Shown: in pieces, positions 1-8,684 of the stretch | Layout: each line of letters starts with the position of its first letter | Position numbering within the stretch: position 1 is the first letter of the stretch | Assembly: GCA_964345695.1 (NCBI GenBank) | Contig: CAYFSC010000018.1 | Location: 1-28,017 of the forward strand | Reading direction: 5' to 3' | DNA from: CAYFSC01 sp964345695 | Lineage (GTDB): Bacteria > Bacteroidota > Rhodothermia > Rhodothermales > Salinibacteraceae | Length of the DNA: 28,017 bases | Made by a program: the position numbers and the translations under genes | Notes under the pieces: model-generated | The model's database searches: none | The model's input: the letters and a program-made list of their open reading frames with translations, nothing else | Told to the model about the DNA's origin: nothing

Positions 1-1
1 C

Positions 2-151
2 CCCCTGACGGAGCGACCGGACGCCTACACGCCCTCCCTCGATGACACACCCTCCGGGTGCCCGTTCGATCCGGACGAGGCCGAAGATGCGGACACTGAA
101 GAGCTGATTCAGCACGCGCTCCGTCTTACCGAAGGCATGTCCTCTTCGTGA
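2..151 (+). CDS. C-terminal fragment of an unidentified protein
   Basis: An open frame runs in from the left edge and stops at TGA 149-151, giving the last 49 residues of a protein whose start lies outside the window. The tail is acidic (a DPDEAEDADTEE stretch) and ends in ALRLTEGMSSS, which fits a halophile-type proteome. It lies 48 bp upstream of hemC on the same strand. In many Bacteroidota hemA (glutamyl-tRNA reductase) precedes hemC, so a hemA tail is possible by synteny, but I see no glutamyl-tRNA reductase motif in these residues, so no function is assigned. Confidence 0.5.
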   Translation, partial: PLTERPDAYTPSLDDTPSGCPFDPDEAEDADTEELIQHALRLTEGMSSS

Positions 152-199
152 GGCCCCGGCTGTGTCCGGCGAACCTTTCCCACCGACTGCTCTGCGTTC

Positions 200-1171
200 A
201 TGGTCCTTCCGGATCCGCTCGTTATCGGCACCCGCGGGAGTGAGCTGGCCCTGTGGCAGGCAAACTTCGTCAAGTCCAAGCTCGAATCGCGCGGCCACCG
301 CGTAGAAATCGAAACCATCTCCACCCGCGGCGACCGCGTGCAGGACGTCCCGATCTCCGAGATCGGCGACGAGGCGGTGTTTACCAAGGAACTCGACCGT
401 GCCCTTCTGACCGGCGACATCCACGCCGCTGTTCACTCGCTGAAAGATGTACCCTCCGAACTGCCGGACGGCATCACCCTGGGCGCCGTGAGCGACCGCG
501 AGAACCCGCTCGATGCCTTCGTGGCCCACCCGTCGTTCGGTGGACACCTGCACGATCTGCCGGAGGGCGCCACCGTCGCCACCGCCTCGCTGCGCCGAAA
601 GGCCCAGCTCAAAGCGTGGCGATCCGACCTCCACATTGTGCCTGTGCGCGGCAACGTCGATTCTCGGCTAGAGAAGCTCGACGAGAGCGACTGGCACGGC
701 ATGATCCTGGCCGTGGCCGGACTCATCCGCATGGGCCGATCGGCCCGCATCCGTGACCACATTTCTCAGGAGATTATGGTCCCGGCCGTTGCCCAGGGGG
801 CCCTCGGGGCGGCCCACGCCAGCGAGCGACCGGATGTGGGCACGGCGCTTCAGAACGCCATGCATCACACCATTACGGCCCGCTGCACCGCGGCCGAGCG
901 GGCCTTCCTTCGTGAAGTGGGCGGCGGCTGTCAGGTGCCTCTCGGCGCGTGGGCCCGGATGGAGGATGAGGACACACTTCGCCTCGACGCCTGCATCGCG
1001 GATCTGGACGGAACCGAACAATATCGCGGGCACCGCACCTGTCCGCCATCCGACGCCGAAGAAGTGGGGCGTGATCTGGCTGAGGAACTGCTGGCGGCCG
1101 GAGGCGCCGATATTTTGTTTGCCATCCTCGGCGAGCGAAGCGGCCCGACGCACTCCCCGTTTCAGCCATAG
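200..1171 (+). CDS. hemC: Hydroxymethylbilane synthase (porphobilinogen deaminase)
   Basis: Joins four porphobilinogen molecules into hydroxymethylbilane in cytoplasmic haem/tetrapyrrole synthesis. The 323-residue product has the family's usual length. Visible motifs are the N-terminal GTRGSELALWQA, AAVHSLKDVP holding the catalytic-aspartate region, ATASLRRKAQL and VRGNVDSRLEKLD for cofactor and substrate phosphate binding, and VPAVAQGALG. The cysteine that carries the dipyrromethane cofactor is Cys244 in VGGGCQVPLGA. ATG 200 is chosen because the conserved sequence begins only about eight residues later. hemD, the next enzyme of the pathway, follows 72 bp downstream on the same strand, so the two are probably co-transcribed. 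Identification rests on strong motifs throughout; nothing is truncated or odd. Confidence 0.97.
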   Translation: MVLPDPLVIGTRGSELALWQANFVKSKLESRGHRVEIETISTRGDRVQDVPISEIGDEAVFTKELDRALLTGDIHAAVHSLKDVPSELPDGITLGAVSDRENPLDAFVAHPSFGGHLHDLPEGATVATASLRRKAQLKAWRSDLHIVPVRGNVDSRLEKLDESDWHGMILAVAGLIRMGRSARIRDHISQEIMVPAVAQGALGAAHASERPDVGTALQNAMHHTITARCTAAERAFLREVGGGCQVPLGAWARMEDEDTLRLDACIADLDGTEQYRGHRTCPPSDAEEVGRDLAEELLAAGGADILFAILGERSGPTHSPFQP

Positions 1172-1243
1172 CACGGTCACCTTCCAGCGACGCCTTCCAG
1201 CAACGCTGCCATTCTGGGCATCCGCTCCTTTTCTCGACCGGAC

Positions 1244-1996
1244 ATGTCCTCAGCCGAGTCGCCGAACGTCATTCTGCTCCGGAGCGCCGACACGCCGGAT
1301 CCGTACGTTACCGCCTTCGCGGAGCATGGACGTACCGCGGTGTGTGTGCCGGTGCTGACGTTCCGGTTCCCGTTCCAATCCACCCTCGCCGACACGCTGG
1401 AGCAGACCGACCGCTACCGGCATCTGGTGCTGACGAGCCCGCGTGCGGTGCGGGCGCTCGACGACGTGCTTTCCGACCGCCCGGTGCTCCGACGCGCGTG
1501 GACGGAGCGGACAGCCTTTGCCGTGGGGCCGAAGACCGCTCGTGCTTTGCAAGACCTTGAGATTGACGTGACGGGGGAACGTGCGGGATCGGCCAAAGCG
1601 CTCGTGGATGTGATCGACGCGGCTCCGCGGAACGGTCCGCTGCTGTTCCTCAGTGGCAACCGCCGCCGCGACACGTTGCCCAACGGTCTGTCCGACCGGG
1701 ACATTCCCTTCGACGAACGCGTCGTCTACGAGACGCGCGTTCGTACCGACCTGGAACTGCCGCCGCCGTCCGTCGACCGGTGGCTCGTGTTTTTCAGTCC
1801 CTCGGGCCTGGAGGCCGTCCGACGCACCGAAACGGTGGACGCCAGCGCCTACCGCCTGGCGGCGATCGGGCCGACGACCGCCACCGCGCTCGAAACAGCC
1901 GGACTCCACGTCGACGCCGTTGCCGCTACGCCGGCGCCGGAACCCCTGGCCGACGCCATTCAGGACGCCCGGACGGCCGAGTCGGAGCGTTCCTGA
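1244..1996 (+). CDS. hemD: Uroporphyrinogen-III synthase
   Basis: Cyclises hydroxymethylbilane with inversion of ring D to uroporphyrinogen III, the step directly after HemC. The family is weakly conserved, but the 250-residue length and several recognisable stretches fit: LTSPRAVRAL near residue 63, FAVGPKTARAL, FLSGNRRRDTLP, RVVYETR, VFFSPSGLEAV and AAIGPTTATALETAG, ending in a helix after PAPEPLADAI. These are the hallmarks of the two Rossmann-like lobes with a TxA-type active-site edge. Position behind hemC on the same strand supports the call. The gene ends convergently with thiE, with only 43 bp between the two stop codons and no clear terminator hairpin in that gap. Confidence 0.92.
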   Translation: MSSAESPNVILLRSADTPDPYVTAFAEHGRTAVCVPVLTFRFPFQSTLADTLEQTDRYRHLVLTSPRAVRALDDVLSDRPVLRRAWTERTAFAVGPKTARALQDLEIDVTGERAGSAKALVDVIDAAPRNGPLLFLSGNRRRDTLPNGLSDRDIPFDERVVYETRVRTDLELPPPSVDRWLVFFSPSGLEAVRRTETVDASAYRLAAIGPTTATALETAGLHVDAVAATPAPEPLADAIQDARTAESERS

Positions 1997-2039
1997 ACGC
2001 CGGGCGAACGGGGATGCACGTCTGCGATGCGCGCCTCCG

Positions 2040-2717
2040 TTAGGGTTCACGCACAGCGCCGTCGATGGCCGCCCGGAACCGCGCGGTGGCGCGATCCGGC
2101 TGGTTGGCGGTGGCCACGGCGGAGAGGACGGCGATGCCGTGAGCGCCCGCGTCCAGCACGGGACGCACGCGGTCATGCGTGATGCCCCCGATGGCAATCA
2201 CCGGAATGGGGACGGCGTCGCATGTTTGACGCAGGACCTCGACGCCCTTCACAGACTTGGGGTTGCGCTTGGACTGGGTCTTGAATACAGGACCGAATCC
2301 GATGTAATCGGCGCCTTCTTCGTGCGCCTGGGCGGCCTGTTCGGGTGTCGTCGCCGTCCCGCCGATGATCACGTCGGGGCCCAGCACCCGGCGGGTCTCG
2401 GCGATGGGAAAGTCGCGTTGACCCAAATGGATGCCCTGAGCCTCCACGGCCTGTGCAATGTCAATCCGATCGTCGACGATGAGAGGGGTCGACGCATCGC
2501 GGCACACGTCGCGAACCTTGCGCGCCTCGATGAGCATAGTGCGCACCCCGCCGTGCTTCTGCCGAAACTGGATCGAATCGGCCCCTCCACGGATGGCGAG
2601 CTGGGCCAGTTCGGCGTGGGACCGCTCCTGCTGCAGGTGGTAATCGGTAATGACGTGCAGACGACCGACGGGTTTGTCGGACGCTGCCCGCTCTCCGTTT
2701 TCTGATGGCTGCTCCAT
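2040..2717 (-). CDS. thiE: Thiamine-phosphate synthase
   Basis: Condenses hydroxymethylpyrimidine diphosphate with thiazole phosphate to thiamine phosphate in a TIM-barrel fold. The 225-residue product shows the family signatures in order: LHVITD (about 20-25), QFRQK (50-54, usually QLREK), IVDDRIDIAQAV (80-91) with Mg-diphosphate-binding aspartates, IHLGQRD (96-102), GADYIGFGPVFKT (135-147) and IPVIAIGGI (171-179). The first 18 residues are a variable extension, and the start at 2717 is the first ATG in frame. The gene stands alone: no other thi genes are visible, and I see no TPP riboswitch in the short leader. It is divergent from the glycerate kinase gene and convergent with hemD. Confidence 0.95.
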   Translation of the reverse strand: MEQPSENGERAASDKPVGRLHVITDYHLQQERSHAELAQLAIRGGADSIQFRQKHGGVRTMLIEARKVRDVCRDASTPLIVDDRIDIAQAVEAQGIHLGQRDFPIAETRRVLGPDVIIGGTATTPEQAAQAHEEGADYIGFGPVFKTQSKRNPKSVKGVEVLRQTCDAVPIPVIAIGGITHDRVRPVLDAGAHGIAVLSAVATANQPDRATARFRAAIDGAVREP

Positions 2718-2879
2718 GCGTCTGCGGGACGTGGTCGGAAGACGAACGGATATTGCTCACTGCCCAGCCATTCGGCAGTTCCACCGGCTCCCCGCGCGAT
2801 GAACGCGCTCCGGCTCGATATTGGGGCCCGCGTGGCACATATTTACCGTCCTCTGTCTTCCATCAAGCGTTTTGACCGC

Positions 2880-4208
2880 ATGCCCGAGTTGTCATCGTCT
2901 CTTGCGGAGGACGCCCGTGCCATTTTCCAGGCCGCCGTCCGTCGCGTGCAGGCCGACCGGCTGATCGATCCGGTCGATCCGACCAACGCGCTGCCCCGGC
3001 CGCTGCAGGCGTACGATCGGGTGCAGGTCGTGGGGATGGGCAAGGCCGCGATGGCGATGGCCGGAGTTGTGGAAGACCGCCTGGAGCAGGCCGTTTCCGG
3101 AGGGACGGTTGTGGTGCCTGAAGGCTATCCCGAGACGCTGCCTGATCGGCTTCCGGCTCCGGCACGGATCGACGTCGTTGAAGGCGGCCACCCGGTCCCC
3201 ACTGCGCAGAGCGAACGCGGGGCGCGACGTCTCCTGGCCCACGCTGAGGATGCCGGGCCGGACGATGGGCTGCTGGTGCTGGTGTCGGGGGGCGGCACTG
3301 CCCTTACGATGCTCCCGGCGGACGACCTGCCGCGCAACGCCGTGCAGCACGTCTTCCGTTTGCTGCTGCGGAGCGGCGCGGCCATTCACGACGTGAACGT
3401 CGTGCGCAAGCATCTCACGCAGGTGGGCGGCGGGCAGCTTGCACAGGCCGCTCCGCCGGCCGACGTGGCAGCTTGGGTGGTGTCCGATGTCGTCGGCGAC
3501 GACCTCTCGACCATTGCCAGCGGCCCCACGGTACCCGACCCATCCACGTACGCCGATGCCGTGCAGGTTCTGTACCGCCACGGACTGTGGCACGACGTGG
3601 CTGCGCCGATCCGGGAGCATCTGGCCGCAGGAGCCGACGGCAAGCGTCCCGACACGCCCACCGACAGCGCGGCGTGCTTCGACGCCGTGCAGACGCAGCT
3701 GATTGGCACCAACCGGACCGCCCTCGACGCCGCCCGGCGGGCGGCCGAAGCCCGGGGCTACGACGCTCGGATTGTGAGCGACCAGGTAGAAGGAGAAGCA
3801 CGCGAGGTCGGAACCGATCACGTCCAGCACCTGCAGGACGCGGACGCCTCTGAACCCACGTGCTGGCTGTGGGGCGGCGAGACAACGGTCACGGTGACGG
3901 GAGAGGGAAAGGGAGGATGCAACCAAGAACTTGCTCTCGCGGCCGCCATCGCGATGGTGGATTCTTCGTCTGAAATGGTGCTGTTGAGTGGAGGCACCGA
4001 CGGCATTGACGGCCCGACCGACGCTGCGGGTGCCTGGGCCACGCCGAGGGCCGTGCGCCGTGCCCGTGCGAAAGGGCGGGACGCGAGCCGCCATCTGGAG
4101 CACAATGATGCGTATTCCTTCTTTGAGGCGCTCGATCAGCTGCTCAAGCCCGGGCCGACCCACACCAACGTGATGGACATCCACGTGGGGCTTGTGCATC
4201 CACGGTAG
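2880..4208 (+). CDS. Glycerate 2-kinase (DUF4147/MOFRL family)
   Basis: Phosphorylates glycerate, most likely to 2-phosphoglycerate, linking glycerate or serine-type catabolism to glycolysis. From ATG 2880 the protein has 442 residues, the usual size for the class. Motifs: QVVGMGKAAMAMAG (49-62), EGGHPVP (101-107), LVSGGGTALTMLPA (about 134-147), VNVVRKHLTQVGGGQLA, SDVVGDDLSTIASGPTVPD, and in the C-terminal MOFRL domain GGETTVTV, GKGGCNQELALAAAI and LLSGGTDGIDGPTDAAGA. An in-frame ATG lies 81 bp upstream at 2799, but the family sequence begins after 2880, and a weak promoter-like pair (TTGG near 2821, TATTTA near 2840) would lie between the two. The family is also annotated GckA/TtuD/glxK-like; no pathway neighbours distinguish these, so no symbol is given. 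Confidence 0.93.
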   Translation: MPELSSSLAEDARAIFQAAVRRVQADRLIDPVDPTNALPRPLQAYDRVQVVGMGKAAMAMAGVVEDRLEQAVSGGTVVVPEGYPETLPDRLPAPARIDVVEGGHPVPTAQSERGARRLLAHAEDAGPDDGLLVLVSGGGTALTMLPADDLPRNAVQHVFRLLLRSGAAIHDVNVVRKHLTQVGGGQLAQAAPPADVAAWVVSDVVGDDLSTIASGPTVPDPSTYADAVQVLYRHGLWHDVAAPIREHLAAGADGKRPDTPTDSAACFDAVQTQLIGTNRTALDAARRAAEARGYDARIVSDQVEGEAREVGTDHVQHLQDADASEPTCWLWGGETTVTVTGEGKGGCNQELALAAAIAMVDSSSEMVLLSGGTDGIDGPTDAAGAWATPRAVRRARAKGRDASRHLEHNDAYSFFEALDQLLKPGPTHTNVMDIHVGLVHPR

Positions 4209-4224
4209 GCGGCCGGGACTGTCG

Positions 4225-4253
4225 TTTCACAAGTTCGCTCGATTTCCTATACT
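4225..4253 (+). promoter_or_regulatory. Candidate promoter of the M14 peptidase gene
   Basis: TTTCAC (4225-4230) and TATACT (4248-4253) are separated by 17 bp, a sigma-70-like pair located 64 bp before the ATG at 4318. If real, transcription would start near 4260, which also argues that the longer in-frame start at 4192 is not used. Bacteroidota primary sigma factors prefer a TAnnTTTG -7 element, so this match to the E. coli-type consensus is only suggestive. Confidence 0.35.
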
Positions 4254-4317
4254 GGAAGCGCGTCCGACCCTCGCGCGGGGGCACTGCCCATTGTTCTTGA
4301 AACACGTTCCCACCATC

Positions 4318-6912
4318 ATGACAAGCCCCTCTCTGTTTCGTTATTGCATTGTCCTGTTTCTCGGCCTGTGCGTCGCTCTGCCCGCTACGGCACAGCAGGT
4401 GCCCATCGCCATCGACACGCCCGCACCAGGCACGGAAAGCTACGATGATGCCATCCCTACCCCACACGATATTATCGGCCACGAGATCGGAACGCGGCAC
4501 ACGCGTCCCGCCCAGGTGGTCGACTACTTCGAGGCCGTAGCCGCGTCCAGCGATCGGGTGACGCTCGAGACGCACGGACGCACCTACGAAGGCCGGCAGC
4601 TGATTCATGCCTTCGTCACGTCCACCGATAACCACCAGCGGCTCGACGACATCCGGGCGGCCAATCAGCGTCTCTCCGAAGCGCCGGGCGAGATGACCGA
4701 CGCCGATTTGGAGAACATGCCGGCGGTCGTGCTCATGGGCTACAGCATCCACGGCGATGAAGCCAGCGGCACCGAGGCGGCCATGCTTCTGCTGTACCAC
4801 CTGGCGGCTGGAAACGGCTCCGACGTGGAGGCCGCACTCAACAACACCGTGGCCATCATCGATCCGATGTTCAACCCCGACGGCCGCGACCGATTCGTCG
4901 ACTGGGTGAACGGCAATCGGGGGGAGGTCGCCACGACCGACGACCAGGACCGCGAGCACAACCAGCCGTGGCCCGGTGGCCGTACCAACCACTACTGGTT
5001 CGACCTGAACCGCGACTGGCTTCCGGCCCAGCATCCGGCTTCCCAGGGACGGCTGGAGTACTTCCATACCTGGCGGCCGCAGGTCCTCACCGATTACCAC
5101 GAGATGGGAAGCGAGGCGACCTACTTCTTTCAGCCCGGCGTTCCGGGGCGCACCAACCCGAACACGCCGCAGCGCAATCAGGAACTGACGGCCGAAATCG
5201 CGACGTATCACGCCGACTACCTGGAGGACATTGGGTCGCTCTTCTACACCCGTGAGACGTTCGACGACTTCTACTACGGCAAGGGGTCCACGTACCCCGA
5301 CGTGAACGGCTCCATTGGCATTCTCTTCGAGCAGGCCTCCTCGCGGGCTCTCCAGGCGGAAACGAGTAAGGGCGTGATGGACTACGCCTTCACCGTTCGG
5401 AACCAGTTTATGGCGTCGCTTTCCACCATGAAGGCGGCAGCCAATATGCGGGGCGATCTGCTCCGGCACATGCGCGACTTCTACGCGAATCGTGACGATG
5501 TGCTGCAGGACGTGGGGGCCGAAGCGTTCGTGGTAGACCGTGCCGAGCATCCGACGCGGGCTCAGGCCCTGGCGCAGGTGCTGCAGCGGCACCGGGTGCA
5601 GGTGTTCGACCTGGGCCGGCAGGTCGAGGCCGACGGTCGCACGTATCGCCCGGGCGACGCCTATGTGGTTCCACTCGATCAGCAGCAGGGGCGCCTGGTG
5701 AAAGCCGTCATGGAGGAGACCACCGCCTTCAGCGACTCCATCTTCTACGACGTCTCCACCTGGACGCTCCCACATGCCTTCGGGGTGGACTACGCGGTGC
5801 TTCGCGACGCCCCGTCCGACCTGCAGGGACAGCAGATGGACTTTCAGGCGTATCACGGCGGAGAGGTCGTCGGCGGGCGGAGCCGTTATGCCTACATCAT
5901 GCCGTGGGGCCGCTACTTTGCACCGCGGGCCATCTACCGCCTGCAGAAAAACGGCGTCCGTCCCCGTGCCATGACCGAGCCGTTTACGGCGCAGGTCGGC
6001 AACCAGACCCAGTCGTTCGACCGGGGCGCCATCGTGATTCAGGTGCAACAGCACGGCGTCTCGCCCGACACGGTGCATGCCGTCGTCCGTCGCCTCGCCG
6101 AGAAGGATCACGTCCCCGTTTACGCCACCGAACGCGGCCTGACGCCCAGCGGCCCTGATCTCGGCAGCCGGGGCTCCGAAATTCTGGAAGAGCCGGAAGT
6201 TGCCCTGCTCACCGGAACCGGCGGAACCTCGCGGTACGGCGGGTCCAGTGCCTACAACGCCGGGGAGGTCTGGCATCTCCTCAACGAGCGCATGCACGTG
6301 CCGGTGTCGCTGGTCGACATCCGGAGCCTGGGCAACGTCGATCTGGACGCGTACAACACCCTTGTCATGGCCGGCGGCAGCTACGGCGGCGTGCCCACGG
6401 AGGCCGTGAAGGCATGGGTGCAGGACGGCGGAACGCTCATTGCCCTGGAGGATGGGGTGGAGTGGCCCATCGAGCAGGAACTGGTGTCGCTGGAGGAGAA
6501 GGACGTCAACATCGACTCGCTGCTACAGGACGTGCCGTACGCCAACCTCGGCAAGGCGTACGGCGCCCAAGGCATCGGCGGATCAATCTTTGAGGCCCAC
6601 GTCGACACCACGCACCCGATTGCGTACGGCTACGACGAAACCGTTCCCGTCTTTCGGGTGGGCACCACGTTCTACGAGCCGAGCTCGGAGCCTGGCGCGA
6701 GCGTCGCCACCTACGACGACGCGTCGCCCGTCCTGAGCGGCTACATCTCGGACGAGCAGGAAGAGCCCGCCCGGGGCGCGGCCTCCATCGAGGCTCACGG
6801 CTACGGGCAGGGCAACGTGGTGCTCTTTATGGACAACCCGAACTTCCGGGCCTTCTGGTACGGCACGAACGGATTGTTCTTGAACGCCATCCTGTTCCGC
6901 GACCTGTATTGA
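4318..6912 (+). CDS. Exported M14-family zinc carboxypeptidase with C-terminal GATase1-like domain
   Basis: A secreted or periplasmic metallopeptidase of 864 residues from ATG 4318. A signal peptide is clear: a hydrophobic core (about 8-22) and a cleavage-type LPATAQQ at 21-27. The M14 domain shows zinc ligands in SIHGDEASGTEA (His145, Glu148), DPMFNPDGRDR (182-192), the FDLNRDW stretch (228-234), the third ligand in LTDYHEMG (His261), and a catalytic-type glutamate in IGILFEQASS (Glu338). The C-terminal part (roughly 620-864) has NTLVMAGGSYGGVP and WVQDGGTLIALEDG, like class-I glutamine amidotransferase folds, without an obvious catalytic cysteine. An in-frame ATG at 4192 overlaps the glycerate kinase end and is rejected because it would bury the signal peptide. 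Substrate unknown; a role in scavenging peptides is inference. Confidence 0.93.
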   Translation: MTSPSLFRYCIVLFLGLCVALPATAQQVPIAIDTPAPGTESYDDAIPTPHDIIGHEIGTRHTRPAQVVDYFEAVAASSDRVTLETHGRTYEGRQLIHAFVTSTDNHQRLDDIRAANQRLSEAPGEMTDADLENMPAVVLMGYSIHGDEASGTEAAMLLLYHLAAGNGSDVEAALNNTVAIIDPMFNPDGRDRFVDWVNGNRGEVATTDDQDREHNQPWPGGRTNHYWFDLNRDWLPAQHPASQGRLEYFHTWRPQVLTDYHEMGSEATYFFQPGVPGRTNPNTPQRNQELTAEIATYHADYLEDIGSLFYTRETFDDFYYGKGSTYPDVNGSIGILFEQASSRALQAETSKGVMDYAFTVRNQFMASLSTMKAAANMRGDLLRHMRDFYANRDDVLQDVGAEAFVVDRAEHPTRAQALAQVLQRHRVQVFDLGRQVEADGRTYRPGDAYVVPLDQQQGRLVKAVMEETTAFSDSIFYDVSTWTLPHAFGVDYAVLRDAPSDLQGQQMDFQAYHGGEVVGGRSRYAYIMPWGRYFAPRAIYRLQKNGVRPRAMTEPFTAQVGNQTQSFDRGAIVIQVQQHGVSPDTVHAVVRRLAEKDHVPVYATERGLTPSGPDLGSRGSEILEEPEVALLTGTGGTSRYGGSSAYNAGEVWHLLNERMHVPVSLVDIRSLGNVDLDAYNTLVMAGGSYGGVPTEAVKAWVQDGGTLIALEDGVEWPIEQELVSLEEKDVNIDSLLQDVPYANLGKAYGAQGIGGSIFEAHVDTTHPIAYGYDETVPVFRVGTTFYEPSSEPGASVATYDDASPVLSGYISDEQEEPARGAASIEAHGYGQGNVVLFMDNPNFRAFWYGTNGLFLNAILFRDLY

Positions 6913-6960
6913 TTGCGGAACACCAAGCGCGGCGTCACCCTTCGCTTCGTACTACCATGG

Positions 6961-6996
6961 AAACGGGCGGTCTCGTCAAGAGGTCGCCCGTTTTTT
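6961..6996 (+). terminator. Intrinsic terminator after the peptidase gene
   Basis: The arm aaacgggcg (6961-6969) pairs with cgcccgttt (6985-6993). An inner stem extends it (two G-T wobbles, then ctc/gag) to about 14 bp around a GTCAA loop, and a run of six T follows (6991-6996). It lies 48 bp after the stop of the peptidase gene and before the next gene, so it separates the two transcription units. Confidence 0.88.
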
Positions 6997-7100
6997 GTGG
7001 CGTGTTACGATGCAGGTGTTTCGGGCGGCTGTGCAGGGCGGGACGCTGCGCCCGGAGCCTCACCCGCGCTTGCTTTTCCACCGACCCTGTGTTTGAGTCT

Positions 7101-8501
7101 ATGACCGTTCCCCGTCTCGTTTGTCTAGCTACGCTGTGCCTGCTTCTCGGCTGCGTCGGGCTGGCGCACGCGCAGGAAGTCCAAGTTCCGCTCGATGCCG
7201 ACAGCACCCTGTATACACTCAACGCCGAGGTGGAGCAGGAGCTCAACCTCTTCCCGGAGGTCACTGGCTTTCAGGAAGCCGTGCTGTACCGACAGTCCGA
7301 CGGAGCCTACGAGCTTGTGATTCAGTATCGCGAGGAGAACCAGACGCTGCGGCAGCGCCGGACGCTGACCGCCGCAGAGGTAGAGACCCTGCGCAGGCGC
7401 ATCACCGAGGCGCTCCAGACGTCCGGATCGCGGGTGAACCTGAACCAGGAGGGTCGCACAGACTTACTGACGGCGACGACGCTGCTGGGGATCGCGGAGG
7501 GAGGCCTGGTGGCCGGTGCCTTGGCCGGGGAGGACGACGGGTCGCTCGTTGCGGCGCTTCCACTCTTGGGCGGCGGGCTTGGCTTCTTCATCCCGCTGGC
7601 CGCCTCTCAGAACGCCCCCGTAACAGAAGGCGCCGCTGCACTAACCGGATACGGCGGTCTGCAAGGGTACGGGCACGCTGTGCAGCTTGTCGGCCTGGTG
7701 GGAGGTGATGATGTGGACGGGCGCTCCACTTCCGGGTTTGCGGCGCTGATGGGGGCCACCGAGGCGGCATTCGGGTACCGGATCGGGTCGCGGCAAGGAT
7801 GGAGTGGCGGCACCGCCGAAATGATTGCGTACACCGGCACGTTCGGCAACCTGATCGGGCTCGGCACCGGTCTGCTGCTCGTTGGCGCAGAAGACGACGT
7901 GGAGGGCGCGTTCGACACCGGGGATCGGGTGCGCGTCGTCAGTGGATTGTCGCTTCTCGGGTCGATCGGCGGCATGTGGACCGGCCACCGGCTGGCACAG
8001 TCCACCCGCTACACGGAGGGCGATGCGCGCACTTATCTGAACGCGGGCCTGCTCGGCACGCAGATTGGCGGATCGATTCTGTTCCTCACCGACTCGCCCA
8101 GTGAGTCGCCGCGTTTTGTGGCGGGCACGCTCACGGCCTCGGCGCTCGGCGGACTGGCGGCCGGGACGGTCCTGCTGCGCGACCGCGACTTTACCAAGAG
8201 TGAGGGCAACCTTATCGCGCTGGGCACCTACGCGGGCGGATTGATCGGCAGCGCCCTGGCGGCGGTTGGCGAGACGGAGGAGGAGGGAGCCTTCGTGCTG
8301 TCGACGCTGGGCTCGGCCCTGGGCTTTGGAATCAGCATTGGGCTCTTTTCGGCGGATGCTGAACGCCGCGCCTCGACGGCGACCTCGGCGCTGGACCTCC
8401 GCATCACACCGTCCCTGCAAGCGCCACAGACGCCGGCCTCCGGAGCGTCCGCGTGGACCCGCTCGGTACGGCCCGGCCTTACGCTCCGCGCGTCGTTCTG
8501 A
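7101..8501 (+). CDS. Uncharacterised exported protein with Gly-rich, membrane-like repeats
   Basis: Not a family I recognise. From ATG 7101 the product has 466 residues. The N-terminus is a signal sequence: VCLATLCLLLGC could act as a lipobox (Cys near 17), while GLAHAQ just after it could be a signal peptidase I site. Residues about 26-115 form a polar domain (AVLYRQSDGAYELVIQY, LTAAEVETLRRRITEAL). The rest is dominated by Gly/Ala/Leu segments separated by short acidic loops. Three related units are visible, beginning at about Arg231 (RQGWSGG), Arg303 (RYTEGDART) and Asp361 (DRDFTKSEGN); each has two Gly-zipper-like hydrophobic stretches such as NLIGLGTGLLL, LLGTQIGGSILFL and TYAGGLIGSALAAV. 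Aromatic C-terminus (LTLRASF), as in many outer-membrane proteins. An upstream in-frame extension to 6909 crosses the terminator and is rejected. Cell-envelope role is inference. Confidence 0.8.
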   Translation: MTVPRLVCLATLCLLLGCVGLAHAQEVQVPLDADSTLYTLNAEVEQELNLFPEVTGFQEAVLYRQSDGAYELVIQYREENQTLRQRRTLTAAEVETLRRRITEALQTSGSRVNLNQEGRTDLLTATTLLGIAEGGLVAGALAGEDDGSLVAALPLLGGGLGFFIPLAASQNAPVTEGAAALTGYGGLQGYGHAVQLVGLVGGDDVDGRSTSGFAALMGATEAAFGYRIGSRQGWSGGTAEMIAYTGTFGNLIGLGTGLLLVGAEDDVEGAFDTGDRVRVVSGLSLLGSIGGMWTGHRLAQSTRYTEGDARTYLNAGLLGTQIGGSILFLTDSPSESPRFVAGTLTASALGGLAAGTVLLRDRDFTKSEGNLIALGTYAGGLIGSALAAVGETEEEGAFVLSTLGSALGFGISIGLFSADAERRASTATSALDLRITPSLQAPQTPASGASAWTRSVRPGLTLRASF

Positions 8502-8684
8502 AGCGAAGGTCTGAGGAGAGGGTCTTCGGGGAGACCGGATGGCCGGGCGGCAGAGACCGCGAATGGCGCCGGGCACAAGGCCGCGCCGCCATTCGTACGA
8601 GGGGCCCCGGGTTGATCCGGGGACGCAGGCCGCTTCTGCGGCGACCGACTTGCTCACATTCTACCCGTCCCCTTACCACGGTCC

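Noticed and set aside
2718..2800. Possible TPP riboswitch before thiE
   Set aside because: The leader is too short and none of the conserved thi-box sequences is present.
4144..6297. Long minus-strand open frame (717 codons) opposite the peptidase gene
   Set aside because: It is the antisense of a gene with complete M14 motifs. Long antisense frames arise from the high-GC third codon positions; the translation shows no family features.
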